From contig PEVQ01000125.1 in NCBI GenBank assembly GCA_002780205.1, positions 1,362 through 7,681 on the forward strand: 6,320 bases of DNA. The letters are read 5' to 3'. This stretch comes from Elusimicrobia bacterium CG06_land_8_20_14_3_00_38_11. GTDB lineage: Bacteria; Elusimicrobiota; UBA8919. The translations under genes and the position numbers were made by a program. The notes under the pieces are model-generated. The model ran no database searches and was not told where the DNA came from. It was given only the letters and a program-made list of their open reading frames with translations. Every line of letters begins with the position of its first letter. The first letter of the stretch is position 1. This document shows positions 1 through 5,646 of this stretch, one piece after another.

Positions 1-74
1 CAGTTTCCGTTGAAAATATCCGTTTGCAGGAATTTAGAAATAATGTCAATATTCCACTTACGCGGATTGAATAA
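1..74 (+). CDS. 3' end of an unidentified upstream gene (partial)
   Basis: A reading frame entering from the left edge, with its first full codon at base 3, stays open for 23 codons and stops at TAA (72-74). The visible tail reads VSVENIRLQEFRNNVNIPLT followed by RIE. The fragment is too short to assign a family. Its place directly before two pilin-like genes suggests another minor pilin or pilus assembly protein, but that is inference from context only. It overlaps the start of the following prepilin gene, by 32 bases if that gene starts at ATG 43 or by 8 bases if it starts at TTG 67. Such an overlap is typical of co-translated minor pilin operons and supports this frame being a real gene end rather than chance. 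Confidence 0.5.
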   Translation, partial: VSVENIRLQEFRNNVNIPLTRIE

Positions 75-531
75 AAAAGGGTTCACGCTTGTTGAGGCGC
101 TTTTATCGGTTGCGTTCCTTTCAATCATAGGAATGGGCGTAATATATTTTTTCAAAAATAGCCTTGTATCTATGCATAAAACACAATCAAATATAATTTT
201 GCGGGATGAATCTGCCTCGGCATTTGAAAATATACTTAATGATTTGCGTCAATCGGAGGATTCTTCAATCGTTATTGACAGATTCAGTGAAAGCAATCTT
301 CCGAATTCTTTAATTTCATTTGTTATGGTGCCTTCGTCGGGAAAAATTTTTTACTATCAGGACGGCGGTTCGTTATTTATAAAACGCAATAATTCGGCAA
401 AAAAACTTTGCGGTAATCTGGTGTCTATTCAATTTTCGTCTTCAGATTATAAAACATATTCTGTGTTGATGAAACTGGGTAATTCCAAAGAGAATTTCAG
501 TTTTGAATCTTCTGTGTTTGTGAGAAATTGA
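43..531 (+). CDS. type IV minor prepilin, PulJ/PilW-like
   Basis: The product is a predicted 162-residue prepilin, to be cleaved by prepilin peptidase and inserted in the inner membrane as a minor pilin or pseudopilin. The class III leader is clear: a short basic segment ending NKKG, then FTLVE with the conserved Glu at mature position +5, then a hydrophobic helix (about residues 14-37). The rest is a soluble domain. Its part around residues 100-130 (KIFYYQDGGSLFIKRN, then LVSIQFS) resembles the beta-strand pattern of PulJ/GspJ/PilW minor pilins; this is recognition by eye. ATG 43 was chosen because AGGA (28-31) lies 11 bases upstream. TTG 67 gives a more standard short leader, MNKKG, but lacks a ribosome binding site and would need coupling to the upstream gene. 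The stop TGA (529-531) lies in the first arm of a repeat hairpin. The exact subfamily is uncertain. Confidence 0.8.
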   Translation: MSIFHLRGLNKKGFTLVEALLSVAFLSIIGMGVIYFFKNSLVSMHKTQSNIILRDESASAFENILNDLRQSEDSSIVIDRFSESNLPNSLISFVMVPSSGKIFYYQDGGSLFIKRNNSAKKLCGNLVSIQFSSSDYKTYSVLMKLGNSKENFSFESSVFVRN

Positions 532-568
532 CACGAAGTGTCACCCTGAATTTATTTCAGGGTCTACA
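529..568 (-). repeat. REP-like palindromic element, copy 1 (GTAG foot, two hairpins)
   Basis: Read on the minus strand, this starts TGTAG (complement of 564-568), directly followed by a hairpin with 8-bp perfect arms (543-550 and 556-563, ACCCTGAA/TTCAGGGT on the plus strand; 5-base loop). It continues into a second hairpin with 6-bp arms (529-534 and 538-543, TGACAC/GTGTCA; 3-base loop), the two sharing base 543. It fills the gap between the prepilin gene and the PilX-like gene, contains the prepilin stop codon, and ends 4 bases before the PilX-like ATG. There is no T-run after either hairpin, so it is not a normal terminator. The layout matches the elements at 1814 and 3383. Confidence 0.75.
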
Positions 569-572
569 TTTT

Positions 573-1730
573 ATGAACCAAAAAGGATATTCAACGGTAT
601 TTTTAATTTTGATGATGGCTGTGCTTATGATTTTCAGTTCATCAACCGTATTTATGATGTCAGCCAGGACAAAAAAAGACGTTAGGATAAGGGCTATTTC
701 ATCAGCCCGCGCGGTTGCGGAGGGGGCAATTGACAGAACAATATGGAAGATGAAAGGAAACATTGCGAATTGTCCGTCGGGCTCAATAGTTTATAACGAT
801 TTTCCAGACGGTTCAGCAAAAGTTACGGTTGAAAATTTTAACTGTAAAATTCGCATAATTTCCGAAGGTAATTCTCACGGCGAGAAAAGAAAAATAGAAG
901 TGATTGTGGTAAATCTTATGCCGAATGAACTGCAGAATGCAATTACATCCTTTTCATCGGTTAAACTTTTGTCCGGCAAAATCAAGTGGGGGCATTTGTA
1001 TTCTTCCGGCGATGTTTTTTTTGACGGTAAAAGTATAGAGGACGACATTCAGATTTATTCTTCCGGTCGCGGGTATTTTTCGCATAATAAAAAATTAAAT
1101 TCCGACGATTACAAACGTTTTACAAACTTACATTTTGGCGGCGATTCTGAGGACAATTTTGATATTCCATCCGATTATTCAGGTTATCAACCTTTGTTTT
1201 GCGATGTTCTTAACTGGAATGTGCTAAAAGAAAAGGCAAGAAAGGCAGGCACATATTTCAGGGGGACAATTCCGAAGGACCTTTTACCGCTTTTGGCGTT
1301 GAATCAGGAAGAAAAAATAATTTTTGTTGATACCAAAGACGGCAAAGAGTTTTCACAAAATAATTTTTCCAATCGGGCATCTGTTGTTATTGATGAACCG
1401 ATTTTTCAAAGAGGTTGTTTAATTGTGCTCGGTGATTTGGAATTCAAGGGTAACGGTTCCGGAAAAGTTTATGCTGAAAATGAGCAAACCGGCGAACATA
1501 AATTTCTTGACGGTGTTTTTTTCTCGGGTTTTATACATTGCGCCGGTAAATTTTCTTCCGATGGTAACGGTAAATTTTTCGGTTCCGTATCCGCGAGGGA
1601 ATTTTTGGACGGTGAACTGCCGGAAGTATGGTATGATACCGATTTGAAATATCAGCCGATTCCCGGTTTTTTGGAAGTTGCGGCTATTGATTCTTGGAGA
1701 GAGATAAACACGGAACAGACACGGAAGTAA
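573..1730 (+). CDS. PilX-like type IV pilus assembly protein
   Basis: The product is a predicted 385-residue membrane-anchored protein. It begins MNQKG, followed by an uncharged helix (YSTVFLILMMAVLMIFSSST, about residues 6-29) and then a polar stretch with ARAVAEGAIDRTIWKMKGN. This resembles PilX-type proteins, which carry an AEAGIE-like segment after the membrane helix. As in many PilX proteins, Glu at +5 is missing (Phe instead). The rest looks beta-rich with loosely repeated strands, for example LYSSGDVFF and IYSSGRGYF, then FKGNGSGKVYA and FSSDGNGKFFGSVSA. A role in pilus assembly is inferred from this and from the preceding prepilin. ATG 573 is preferred over an in-frame TTG at 528. The TTG start would add MTRSVTLNLFQGL, encoded by the palindromic repeat, and would hide the leader. 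AGGG (559-562) is a possible ribosome binding site. The last residues (NTEQTRK) come from a simple repeat, so the C-terminus may not be ancestral. Confidence 0.75.
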   Translation: MNQKGYSTVFLILMMAVLMIFSSSTVFMMSARTKKDVRIRAISSARAVAEGAIDRTIWKMKGNIANCPSGSIVYNDFPDGSAKVTVENFNCKIRIISEGNSHGEKRKIEVIVVNLMPNELQNAITSFSSVKLLSGKIKWGHLYSSGDVFFDGKSIEDDIQIYSSGRGYFSHNKKLNSDDYKRFTNLHFGGDSEDNFDIPSDYSGYQPLFCDVLNWNVLKEKARKAGTYFRGTIPKDLLPLLALNQEEKIIFVDTKDGKEFSQNNFSNRASVVIDEPIFQRGCLIVLGDLEFKGNGSGKVYAENEQTGEHKFLDGVFFSGFIHCAGKFSSDGNGKFFGSVSAREFLDGELPEVWYDTDLKYQPIPGFLEVAAIDSWREINTEQTRK

Positions 1731-1764
1731 GGAACACAGAACAGACACGGAACAAGACACGGAA
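1708..1764 (+). repeat. degenerate ACACGGAACAGACACGGAA direct repeat
   Basis: A 19-base unit at 1708-1726 recurs at 1734-1752 with one mismatch (26-base pitch), and a shortened third copy, AACAAGACACGGAA, lies at 1751-1764. The first copy encodes the last residues of the PilX-like protein and abuts its stop codon (1728-1730). Downstream, AGTTCC occurs three times (1776-1781, 1787-1792, 1800-1805), partly complementary to the CGGAAC cores, so long-range pairing across the intergenic stretch is possible. Together with the hairpin at 1814 it accounts for most of the 122-base gap before tmk. Function unknown. Confidence 0.7.
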
Positions 1765-1813
1765 TGGACATAGAAAGTTCCGCTTCAGTTCCATGTATAA
1801 GTTCCGAGTCGGT

Positions 1814-1852
1814 TGTAGCCCCCGACTTTAGTCGGGGGTGAGCGAAGCGAAC
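1814..1852 (+). repeat. REP-like palindromic element, copy 2 (GTAG foot)
   Basis: TGTAG (1814-1818) is directly followed by a perfect hairpin with 9-bp arms, CCCCCGACT (1819-1827) and AGTCGGGGG (1830-1838), separated by TT. TGAG then GCGAAGCGAAC runs up to the tmk ATG at 1853. The same order of TGTAG, 9-bp arm, 2 bases, 9-bp arm, TGAG occurs at 3383 with a different stem. No T-run follows, so it is not a classical rho-independent terminator. Confidence 0.8.
1837..1841 (+). promoter_or_regulatory. candidate tmk ribosome binding site inside a hairpin arm
   Basis: GGTGA matches the 3' half of the consensus AAGGAGGTGA and ends 11 bases before ATG 1853. It is the only reasonable Shine-Dalgarno candidate for tmk. 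Its first two bases are paired in the 3' arm of the 1819-1838 hairpin, so the repeat would both supply and partly mask it. Base matching is seen directly; the regulatory meaning is inference. Confidence 0.4.
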
Positions 1853-2470
1853 ATGAAGAAAAGTTTTTTTATAACATTTGAGGGTTCTGACGGCTGCGGA
1901 AAAACCACACAGTCGGTTTTATTGATAAAAAAACTTAAGAACATGGGGTATGATGTTATTCATACAAGAGAGCCGGGCGGAACGGTCGTAGCGGAGGTTT
2001 TAAGAAAAATCCTGTTAAATCCGGAAAGTAAGATTTTGCCGCTTACGGAATTATTGCTTTATGAGTCCTGTCGCGCCCAGCATACTGAGGAAATTATCTC
2101 GCCGGCGATTAAATCCGGAAAAATTGTTATCTGTGAAAGATATGCGGATGCAACGGTCGCCTATCAGGGTTTTGGAAGAGGGCTTGACATAAAAATGATA
2201 ATGAATCTCAACAAAATTGCAACTAATAATCTGGTGCCTGATTTAACCGTTTATTTTGATTCGGATATCAGAAAAGGTCTTGCCCGTGCGAAATTGCGGG
2301 GAAAAGACCGTCTGGAAAAAGAAAATTTATTGTTCCATAAAAGAGTGAGAAACGGGTATATTTGGCTTGTGAAAAAATTTCCGAAAAGATTCATCAAAAT
2401 AGATGCAGATGCCTCCATAAAAAAAATATCAGAATGTATTTTTGGCATTGTTATGAAAAAAATAAAATGA
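1853..2470 (+). CDS. tmk: thymidylate kinase
   Basis: The cytoplasmic enzyme phosphorylates dTMP to dTDP with ATP, a required step in dTTP synthesis. The 205-residue length is normal for the family. Visible motifs are the P-loop FEGSDGCGKTTQ (residues 9-20), the dTMP-site TREPGGT (38-44), CRAQH (73-77), ERYADATVAYQGFGRG (95-110, matching the usual DRYxDSxxAYQGxGRG with Glu for Asp) and a lid segment with Arg149 and DRLE (152-155). An in-frame GTG at 1838 would add MSEAN, but that stretch is the tail of a palindromic repeat, so ATG 1853 was chosen. The stop TGA overlaps the holB start as ATGA. tmk next to holB is a conserved pairing and joins dTTP supply with the replication clamp loader. Confidence 0.96.
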   Translation: MKKSFFITFEGSDGCGKTTQSVLLIKKLKNMGYDVIHTREPGGTVVAEVLRKILLNPESKILPLTELLLYESCRAQHTEEIISPAIKSGKIVICERYADATVAYQGFGRGLDIKMIMNLNKIATNNLVPDLTVYFDSDIRKGLARAKLRGKDRLEKENLLFHKRVRNGYIWLVKKFPKRFIKIDADASIKKISECIFGIVMKKIK

Positions 2471-3339
2471 AAATAATAGGTCATCAAAAACAGATAGATA
2501 TGCTTAACTCGGCAATAGAGAAAAACCGCGTTCATTCGGCGTATTTGTTTGTAGGACAGTCCGGCATCGGTAAAAAACAGGTTGCACTTAAATTCGCACA
2601 GATGCTCAATTGCCAGAACCTGCAAGATTTTAAGAAGCCCTGCGGCGAATGTTTGTCGTGCAAAAAAATAGAAAAGTCAACGCACCCGGATGTTATAACG
2701 ATAACGGTACAGGAAGAAAAAAATTCCATTGCGATTGAACAGATAAGAGAAATGATAAAGGGGTTGCAGTTCAGGGCAGTTATGGGCGGTTACAATATAA
2801 GAATAATTGACAACGCGCATCTGATGCGAGTGGACGCTGCCAATTCACTTCTTAAAATTCTTGAAGAACCACCAGAAAACACCGTGATAGTTTTGATTAC
2901 GCCGGTTCCGAAGTCGCTTCCTTCAACCATAATCTCAAGATGTGCAGTCATATATTTCGGTATTTTATCTGACGAAGAAATTAAAAACGAGATTAGAAAA
3001 TATAATTTACCGTCTGATGAAGTGGAATTTATAAATTCTACAGCGGCGGGTTCTCTCGGATGTGCGATTGAACTGGCAAAAAATATAGAAAATATTTCGG
3101 ATTACAAAAATATAATTTCTGATTTTCAGAATGGAAAGTTCTTAAACAAAAAATTCAAGGAAAGAAAAGAAGCGGTTGATTTATTGAATATGCTCGCCGC
3201 AAGGGTAAGAGTTGAAAAACCGGAAAAATTGGAATATGTTCTAAAAATGAAAAATTACATAACAAGAAATGCCAACATAGGACTGACTTTTGAAGTGATG
3301 AAAAATAATCTAAAACAAAAAAATGAATTTGCGGAATGA
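2467..3339 (+). CDS. holB: DNA polymerase III subunit delta' (clamp loader)
   Basis: The product is the delta' subunit of the replicative clamp loader, which opens and loads the sliding clamp onto primed DNA in the cytoplasm. It has 290 residues, slightly shorter than typical. The AAA+ fold is clear: GHQKQ near the N-terminus, a degenerate P-loop GQSGIGKKQ (30-38) with Lys in place of Ser/Thr after GK, and a zinc-binding set Cys49, Cys59, Cys62, Cys65. Then come IIDNAH (113-118) at the Walker B position, DAANSLLKILEEPPENT (123-139), and the SRC sensor motif (157-159). The altered P-loop fits delta' subunits that do not hydrolyse ATP, but SRC-type residues can serve a neighbour's ATP site. The ATG overlaps the tmk stop (ATGA) and has no Shine-Dalgarno, which points to translational coupling. 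A longer frame upstream lies wholly within tmk and was not used. The stop codon (3337-3339) runs into a hairpin arm. Confidence 0.95.
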   Translation: MKIIGHQKQIDMLNSAIEKNRVHSAYLFVGQSGIGKKQVALKFAQMLNCQNLQDFKKPCGECLSCKKIEKSTHPDVITITVQEEKNSIAIEQIREMIKGLQFRAVMGGYNIRIIDNAHLMRVDAANSLLKILEEPPENTVIVLITPVPKSLPSTIISRCAVIYFGILSDEEIKNEIRKYNLPSDEVEFINSTAAGSLGCAIELAKNIENISDYKNIISDFQNGKFLNKKFKERKEAVDLLNMLAARVRVEKPEKLEYVLKMKNYITRNANIGLTFEVMKNNLKQKNEFAE

Positions 3340-3355
3340 GGGACTTCAGTCCCTC
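3338..3355 (+). repeat. hairpin at the holB stop codon
   Basis: Perfect inverted repeat GAGGGACT (3338-3345), TC, AGTCCCTC (3348-3355). The last two bases of the holB TGA are in the 5' arm. Its apex, ACTTCAGT, resembles the apex of the hairpins at 1819 (ACTTTAGT) and 3388 (GTTTCAAC), with TTYA at the centre of all three. It lacks a GTAG foot on either strand. The downstream sequence is CGCCAATGG, not a T-run, so factor-independent termination is unlikely. Confidence 0.7.
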
Positions 3356-3382
3356 GCCAATGGAGCAAATTCACACAATAAA

Positions 3383-3427
3383 TGTAGCCCACGGTTTCAA
3401 CCGTGGGTGAGGTCGCCATATGCGACC
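3383..3427 (+). repeat. REP-like palindromic element, copy 3 (GTAG foot, two hairpins)
   Basis: TGTAG (3383-3387) is followed directly by a perfect hairpin, CCCACGGTT (3388-3396), TC, AACCGTGGG (3399-3407). TGA follows, then a second hairpin GGTCGC (3411-3416), CATAT, GCGACC (3422-3427). Geometry and foot match copy 2, and the two-hairpin plan matches copy 1. With the 3338-3355 hairpin, three palindromes fill nearly the whole holB-ricT gap. Confidence 0.8.
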
Positions 3428-3431
3428 GAAT

Positions 3432-3437
3432 AGGTGA
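3432..3437 (+). promoter_or_regulatory. ribosome binding site of ricT
   Basis: AGGTGA ends 5 bases before ATG 3443, a good Shine-Dalgarno match and spacing. It decides the start: the in-frame GTG at 3434 lies inside the site itself and cannot be used with it. The site lies just outside the second hairpin of the repeat at 3383-3427, so it should remain accessible. Confidence 0.7.
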
Positions 3438-3442
3438 ACAAT

Positions 3443-4225
3443 ATGCCGCTTGCCGTCGGAGTTCAGATAAGAAAAACGAAAGATTTAATTTATTGCGATG
3501 CGGGTTCAATTGATGTGGCGATGAACAGCCATCTTTTAGTTGAGACGGACAACGGGTTGGAAAGCGGGATTGTAGTTATACCGGAGCAGATGATAGATAC
3601 GAAAGACCCGCTAAAAAAGGTTGTCAGGTTTTTTACCGAAGAAGATGCGAGGCAGGTTGAAGAAAATAAGCAGAAAGCAAAAAAAATGCTCCCGGTGATT
3701 TTGGAAAAAATAGAAAAAGTCGGGTTGAAGATGAATCTTTCAATGATTGAATACACTTTTGAGAGGGTAAAACTTTTTATCTATTATACCGCCGAGGAAC
3801 GGGTGGATTTCCGCGAACTGCTGAAAGAACTGGGCGGTGTGCTTAAAACCAGGATTCAAATGGTCCAAATAGGCGTCCGCGACGAAGTAAAAATTTTAGG
3901 CTCACTCGGACATTGCGGCGAAATTTGCTGTTGCCAAAGATTTTTGAAAGATTTTACGTCCGTGACAACCGATATGGTAAAAGACCAGAACCTATCTGTA
4001 AATCCCGCAAAAATTTCCGGCGTCTGCGGCCGCCTTATGTGCTGTATTGCTTACGAGCACAATTTTTACATAACGGAGGGAAAAAAATTTCCGCGAGTCG
4101 GCGATGAAGTTAAAACGCCTGATGGTAAAGGAAAAGTCACCGGTATAAACATTTTTAAGTCGGAAACAACCGTTTTGTTTGATGATGGTCGAACCGAAAA
4201 ATTTCACCCGAAGGACTTGAAATGA
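3443..4225 (+). CDS. ricT: RicT/YaaT-like PSP1-domain Fe-S protein
   Basis: The 260-residue product belongs to the PSP1 C-terminal domain family. In Bacillus subtilis RicT (YaaT) joins RicA and RicF in a complex carrying two [4Fe-4S] clusters that assists RNase Y mRNA processing and affects sporulation and competence. Its partners elsewhere are unclear. Visible here are an N-terminal beta segment (residues 1-46, with LVETDNGLESGIVV), a charged helical stretch (65-95), and the PSP1 core. The core has two cysteine blocks, GHCGEICCCQRFLKDF (Cys158, 162, 163, 164) and ISGVCGRLMCC (Cys195, 200, 201), the signature of cluster-binding members. The tail from about residue 217 (PRVGDEVKTPDGKGKVTGIN) looks like a KOW/SH3-type barrel, which may contact RNA; that is inference. 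The stop overlaps the metG start as ATGA, so expression of the two is probably coupled. Confidence 0.92.
   Translation: MPLAVGVQIRKTKDLIYCDAGSIDVAMNSHLLVETDNGLESGIVVIPEQMIDTKDPLKKVVRFFTEEDARQVEENKQKAKKMLPVILEKIEKVGLKMNLSMIEYTFERVKLFIYYTAEERVDFRELLKELGGVLKTRIQMVQIGVRDEVKILGSLGHCGEICCCQRFLKDFTSVTTDMVKDQNLSVNPAKISGVCGRLMCCIAYEHNFYITEGKKFPRVGDEVKTPDGKGKVTGINIFKSETTVLFDDGRTEKFHPKDLK
4211..4215 (+). promoter_or_regulatory. ribosome binding site of metG
   Basis: AAGGA within the last codons of ricT ends 6 bases before ATG 4222. Its strength and spacing support the ATGA-overlap start for metG and suggest the gene can load ribosomes itself as well as by coupling. Confidence 0.65.
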
Positions 4226-5646
4226 AAAATTTTTACATTACTACACCCATATACTATGCAAACGATAAACCGCACCTCGGACATTCGTACACCACTATTG
4301 CGGCTGATGTAATTGCCAGGTATTATCGTCTCAAAGGTATGAATGTATTTTTTCTTACCGGTACTGACGAGCACGGTTCAAAAATAGCGGAAGCGGCAAA
4401 TAAGAATGATGTTACTTGCCAAAATTGGGTGGATGGTATCATCGGGGATTTTAAGTCGCTGTGGAAGCGGCTTAACATTTCATATAATGATTTTATAAGG
4501 ACTACCGAGGAAAGACACATAAAAAAAGTGCGGGAAGTTTTTGGAAAACTTCTTAGACAAGGCGACATCTATAAGGGAAAATACAGCGGATGGTATTGCG
4601 TCGCTTGTGAGTCATATTTTACCGATACTCAGATTGCCGAAGGTAAATGCCCTGACTGTTCTAAAAATGTAGAGCGTCTTGAGGAAGAATCATATTTTTT
4701 TAAACTATCAAAATATCAGGACACACTGCTTAAACATTATGAAAAAAATCCTGATTTTATGCAACCGTCCTGGCGGGCGTCGGAAATGGTCAATTTTGTA
4801 AAATCGGGTCTTAAAGATTTGTCCGTTTCAAGAAAAAATGTGAAATGGGGAATTCCAGTTCCCGGCGATGAAACGCATACGGTTTATGTCTGGTTTGATG
4901 CACTGCTCAATTATATTTCAGCTGCTGAAGACAAAGATATTTGGCCCTGTGACATACATCTTGTCGGAAAAGAAATTTTTAAGTTTCACACGGTTATTTG
5001 GCCCGCCATGCTTTTAGCGCTTGACATTCCCCTCCCCAAAACCGTTTTTGCTCACGGCTGGTGGACGGTCAACGGCGAAAAAATGTCAAAGTCAAAAGGT
5101 AATTTCGTCAACCCGCACAAATTTATTGATAAATACGGTTGCGATGCTTACAGATATTTTGTTTTGCGTCAAATTCCTTTCGGTGATGACGGTGATTTTT
5201 CGGAAAAAAGTTTTTTAGAGAGATATAACAGCGACCTTGCGAACAATTTAGGCAATCTTATTTCCCGCACATTTTCAATGGTAGAGAAGTATTCTTTGCA
5301 AAATGTTGCACCGTCGGCAAACAGTGAATTTCCTATAGGGAAATTATTAAATAATTTTGATGAAAAATTTACAAAAAGTATGGAAAACATTGAATTAACT
5401 GCATCTCTTGAATTGATATGGGAAATTATTGATGAGGCGAACAGGACAATTGATTCCGAAAAGCCGTGGGTTCTTTTTAAGACGGATAAAGAAAAATTAA
5501 AACTGGTTTTTGAGAATCTGCTGTCGGCGGTTGAAATAATATCAAAGGCGATTTCGTCTTTTATGCCGGAGACATCGGAAAAGATAAAAAAAATAATTGC
5601 GGATAAAAAGGTTTCCGAGCCACTTTTCCCAAGAATAAATGATTGA
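4222..5646 (+). CDS. metG: methionyl-tRNA synthetase (short form, no C-terminal tRNA-binding domain)
   Basis: The class I aminoacyl-tRNA synthetase charges tRNA-Met with methionine in the cytoplasm. The 474-residue product has the N-terminal ITTPIYYANDKPHLGH with the HIGH-type motif HLGH (18-21), FLTGTDEHGSKIAEAA (44-59), and a zinc knuckle with Cys126, Cys129, Cys143 and Cys146. It also has WFDALLNYISA, HGWWTVNGEKMSKSKGN with KMSKS at 287-291, and anticodon-binding helices marked by NNLGNLISR (from 341) and EKPW (413-416). One four-Cys knuckle suggests a single-zinc MetRS. It ends soon after the anticodon-binding bundle and lacks the OB-fold (Trbp111/CsaA-like) domain found in many longer MetRS proteins, so it may act as a monomer or use a separate tRNA-binding protein. 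Start ATG 4222 overlaps the ricT stop; its own stop overlaps the tatD start by 8 bases. Confidence 0.97.
   Translation: MKNFYITTPIYYANDKPHLGHSYTTIAADVIARYYRLKGMNVFFLTGTDEHGSKIAEAANKNDVTCQNWVDGIIGDFKSLWKRLNISYNDFIRTTEERHIKKVREVFGKLLRQGDIYKGKYSGWYCVACESYFTDTQIAEGKCPDCSKNVERLEEESYFFKLSKYQDTLLKHYEKNPDFMQPSWRASEMVNFVKSGLKDLSVSRKNVKWGIPVPGDETHTVYVWFDALLNYISAAEDKDIWPCDIHLVGKEIFKFHTVIWPAMLLALDIPLPKTVFAHGWWTVNGEKMSKSKGNFVNPHKFIDKYGCDAYRYFVLRQIPFGDDGDFSEKSFLERYNSDLANNLGNLISRTFSMVEKYSLQNVAPSANSEFPIGKLLNNFDEKFTKSMENIELTASLELIWEIIDEANRTIDSEKPWVLFKTDKEKLKLVFENLLSAVEIISKAISSFMPETSEKIKKIIADKKVSEPLFPRIND

Noticed and set aside
529..568. Riboswitch or attenuator leader
   Set aside because: Two simple hairpins with a GTAG foot match the other repeats in the window and no known aptamer core was recognised.
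1419..1760. Minus-strand open frame of about 113 codons
   Set aside because: Antisense shadow of the PilX-like gene; no recognisable motif and it runs through the degenerate repeat.
1708..1806. CRISPR-like array
   Set aside because: Repeat units are short and nearly contiguous, without uniform unique spacers, and no cas genes are present.
1776..1812. Sigma-70 promoter for tmk with TATAAG (1798-1803 region) as -10
   Set aside because: No convincing -35 at proper spacing, and the stretch is repeat sequence with AGTTCC motifs; not supportable by eye.
1819..1838. Rho-independent terminator between the PilX-like gene and tmk
   Set aside because: The hairpin is strong, but it is followed by TGAGCGAAGC with no T-run and it directly abuts the tmk start region.
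2362..2466. Upstream extension of holB inside tmk
   Set aside because: The added residues are tmk read in another frame; ATG 2467 gives the normal delta' N-terminus and an ATGA overlap.
3338..3407. Terminators after holB
   Set aside because: Neither hairpin has a T-rich tail, and the same hairpin design occurs before other genes as a repeat.
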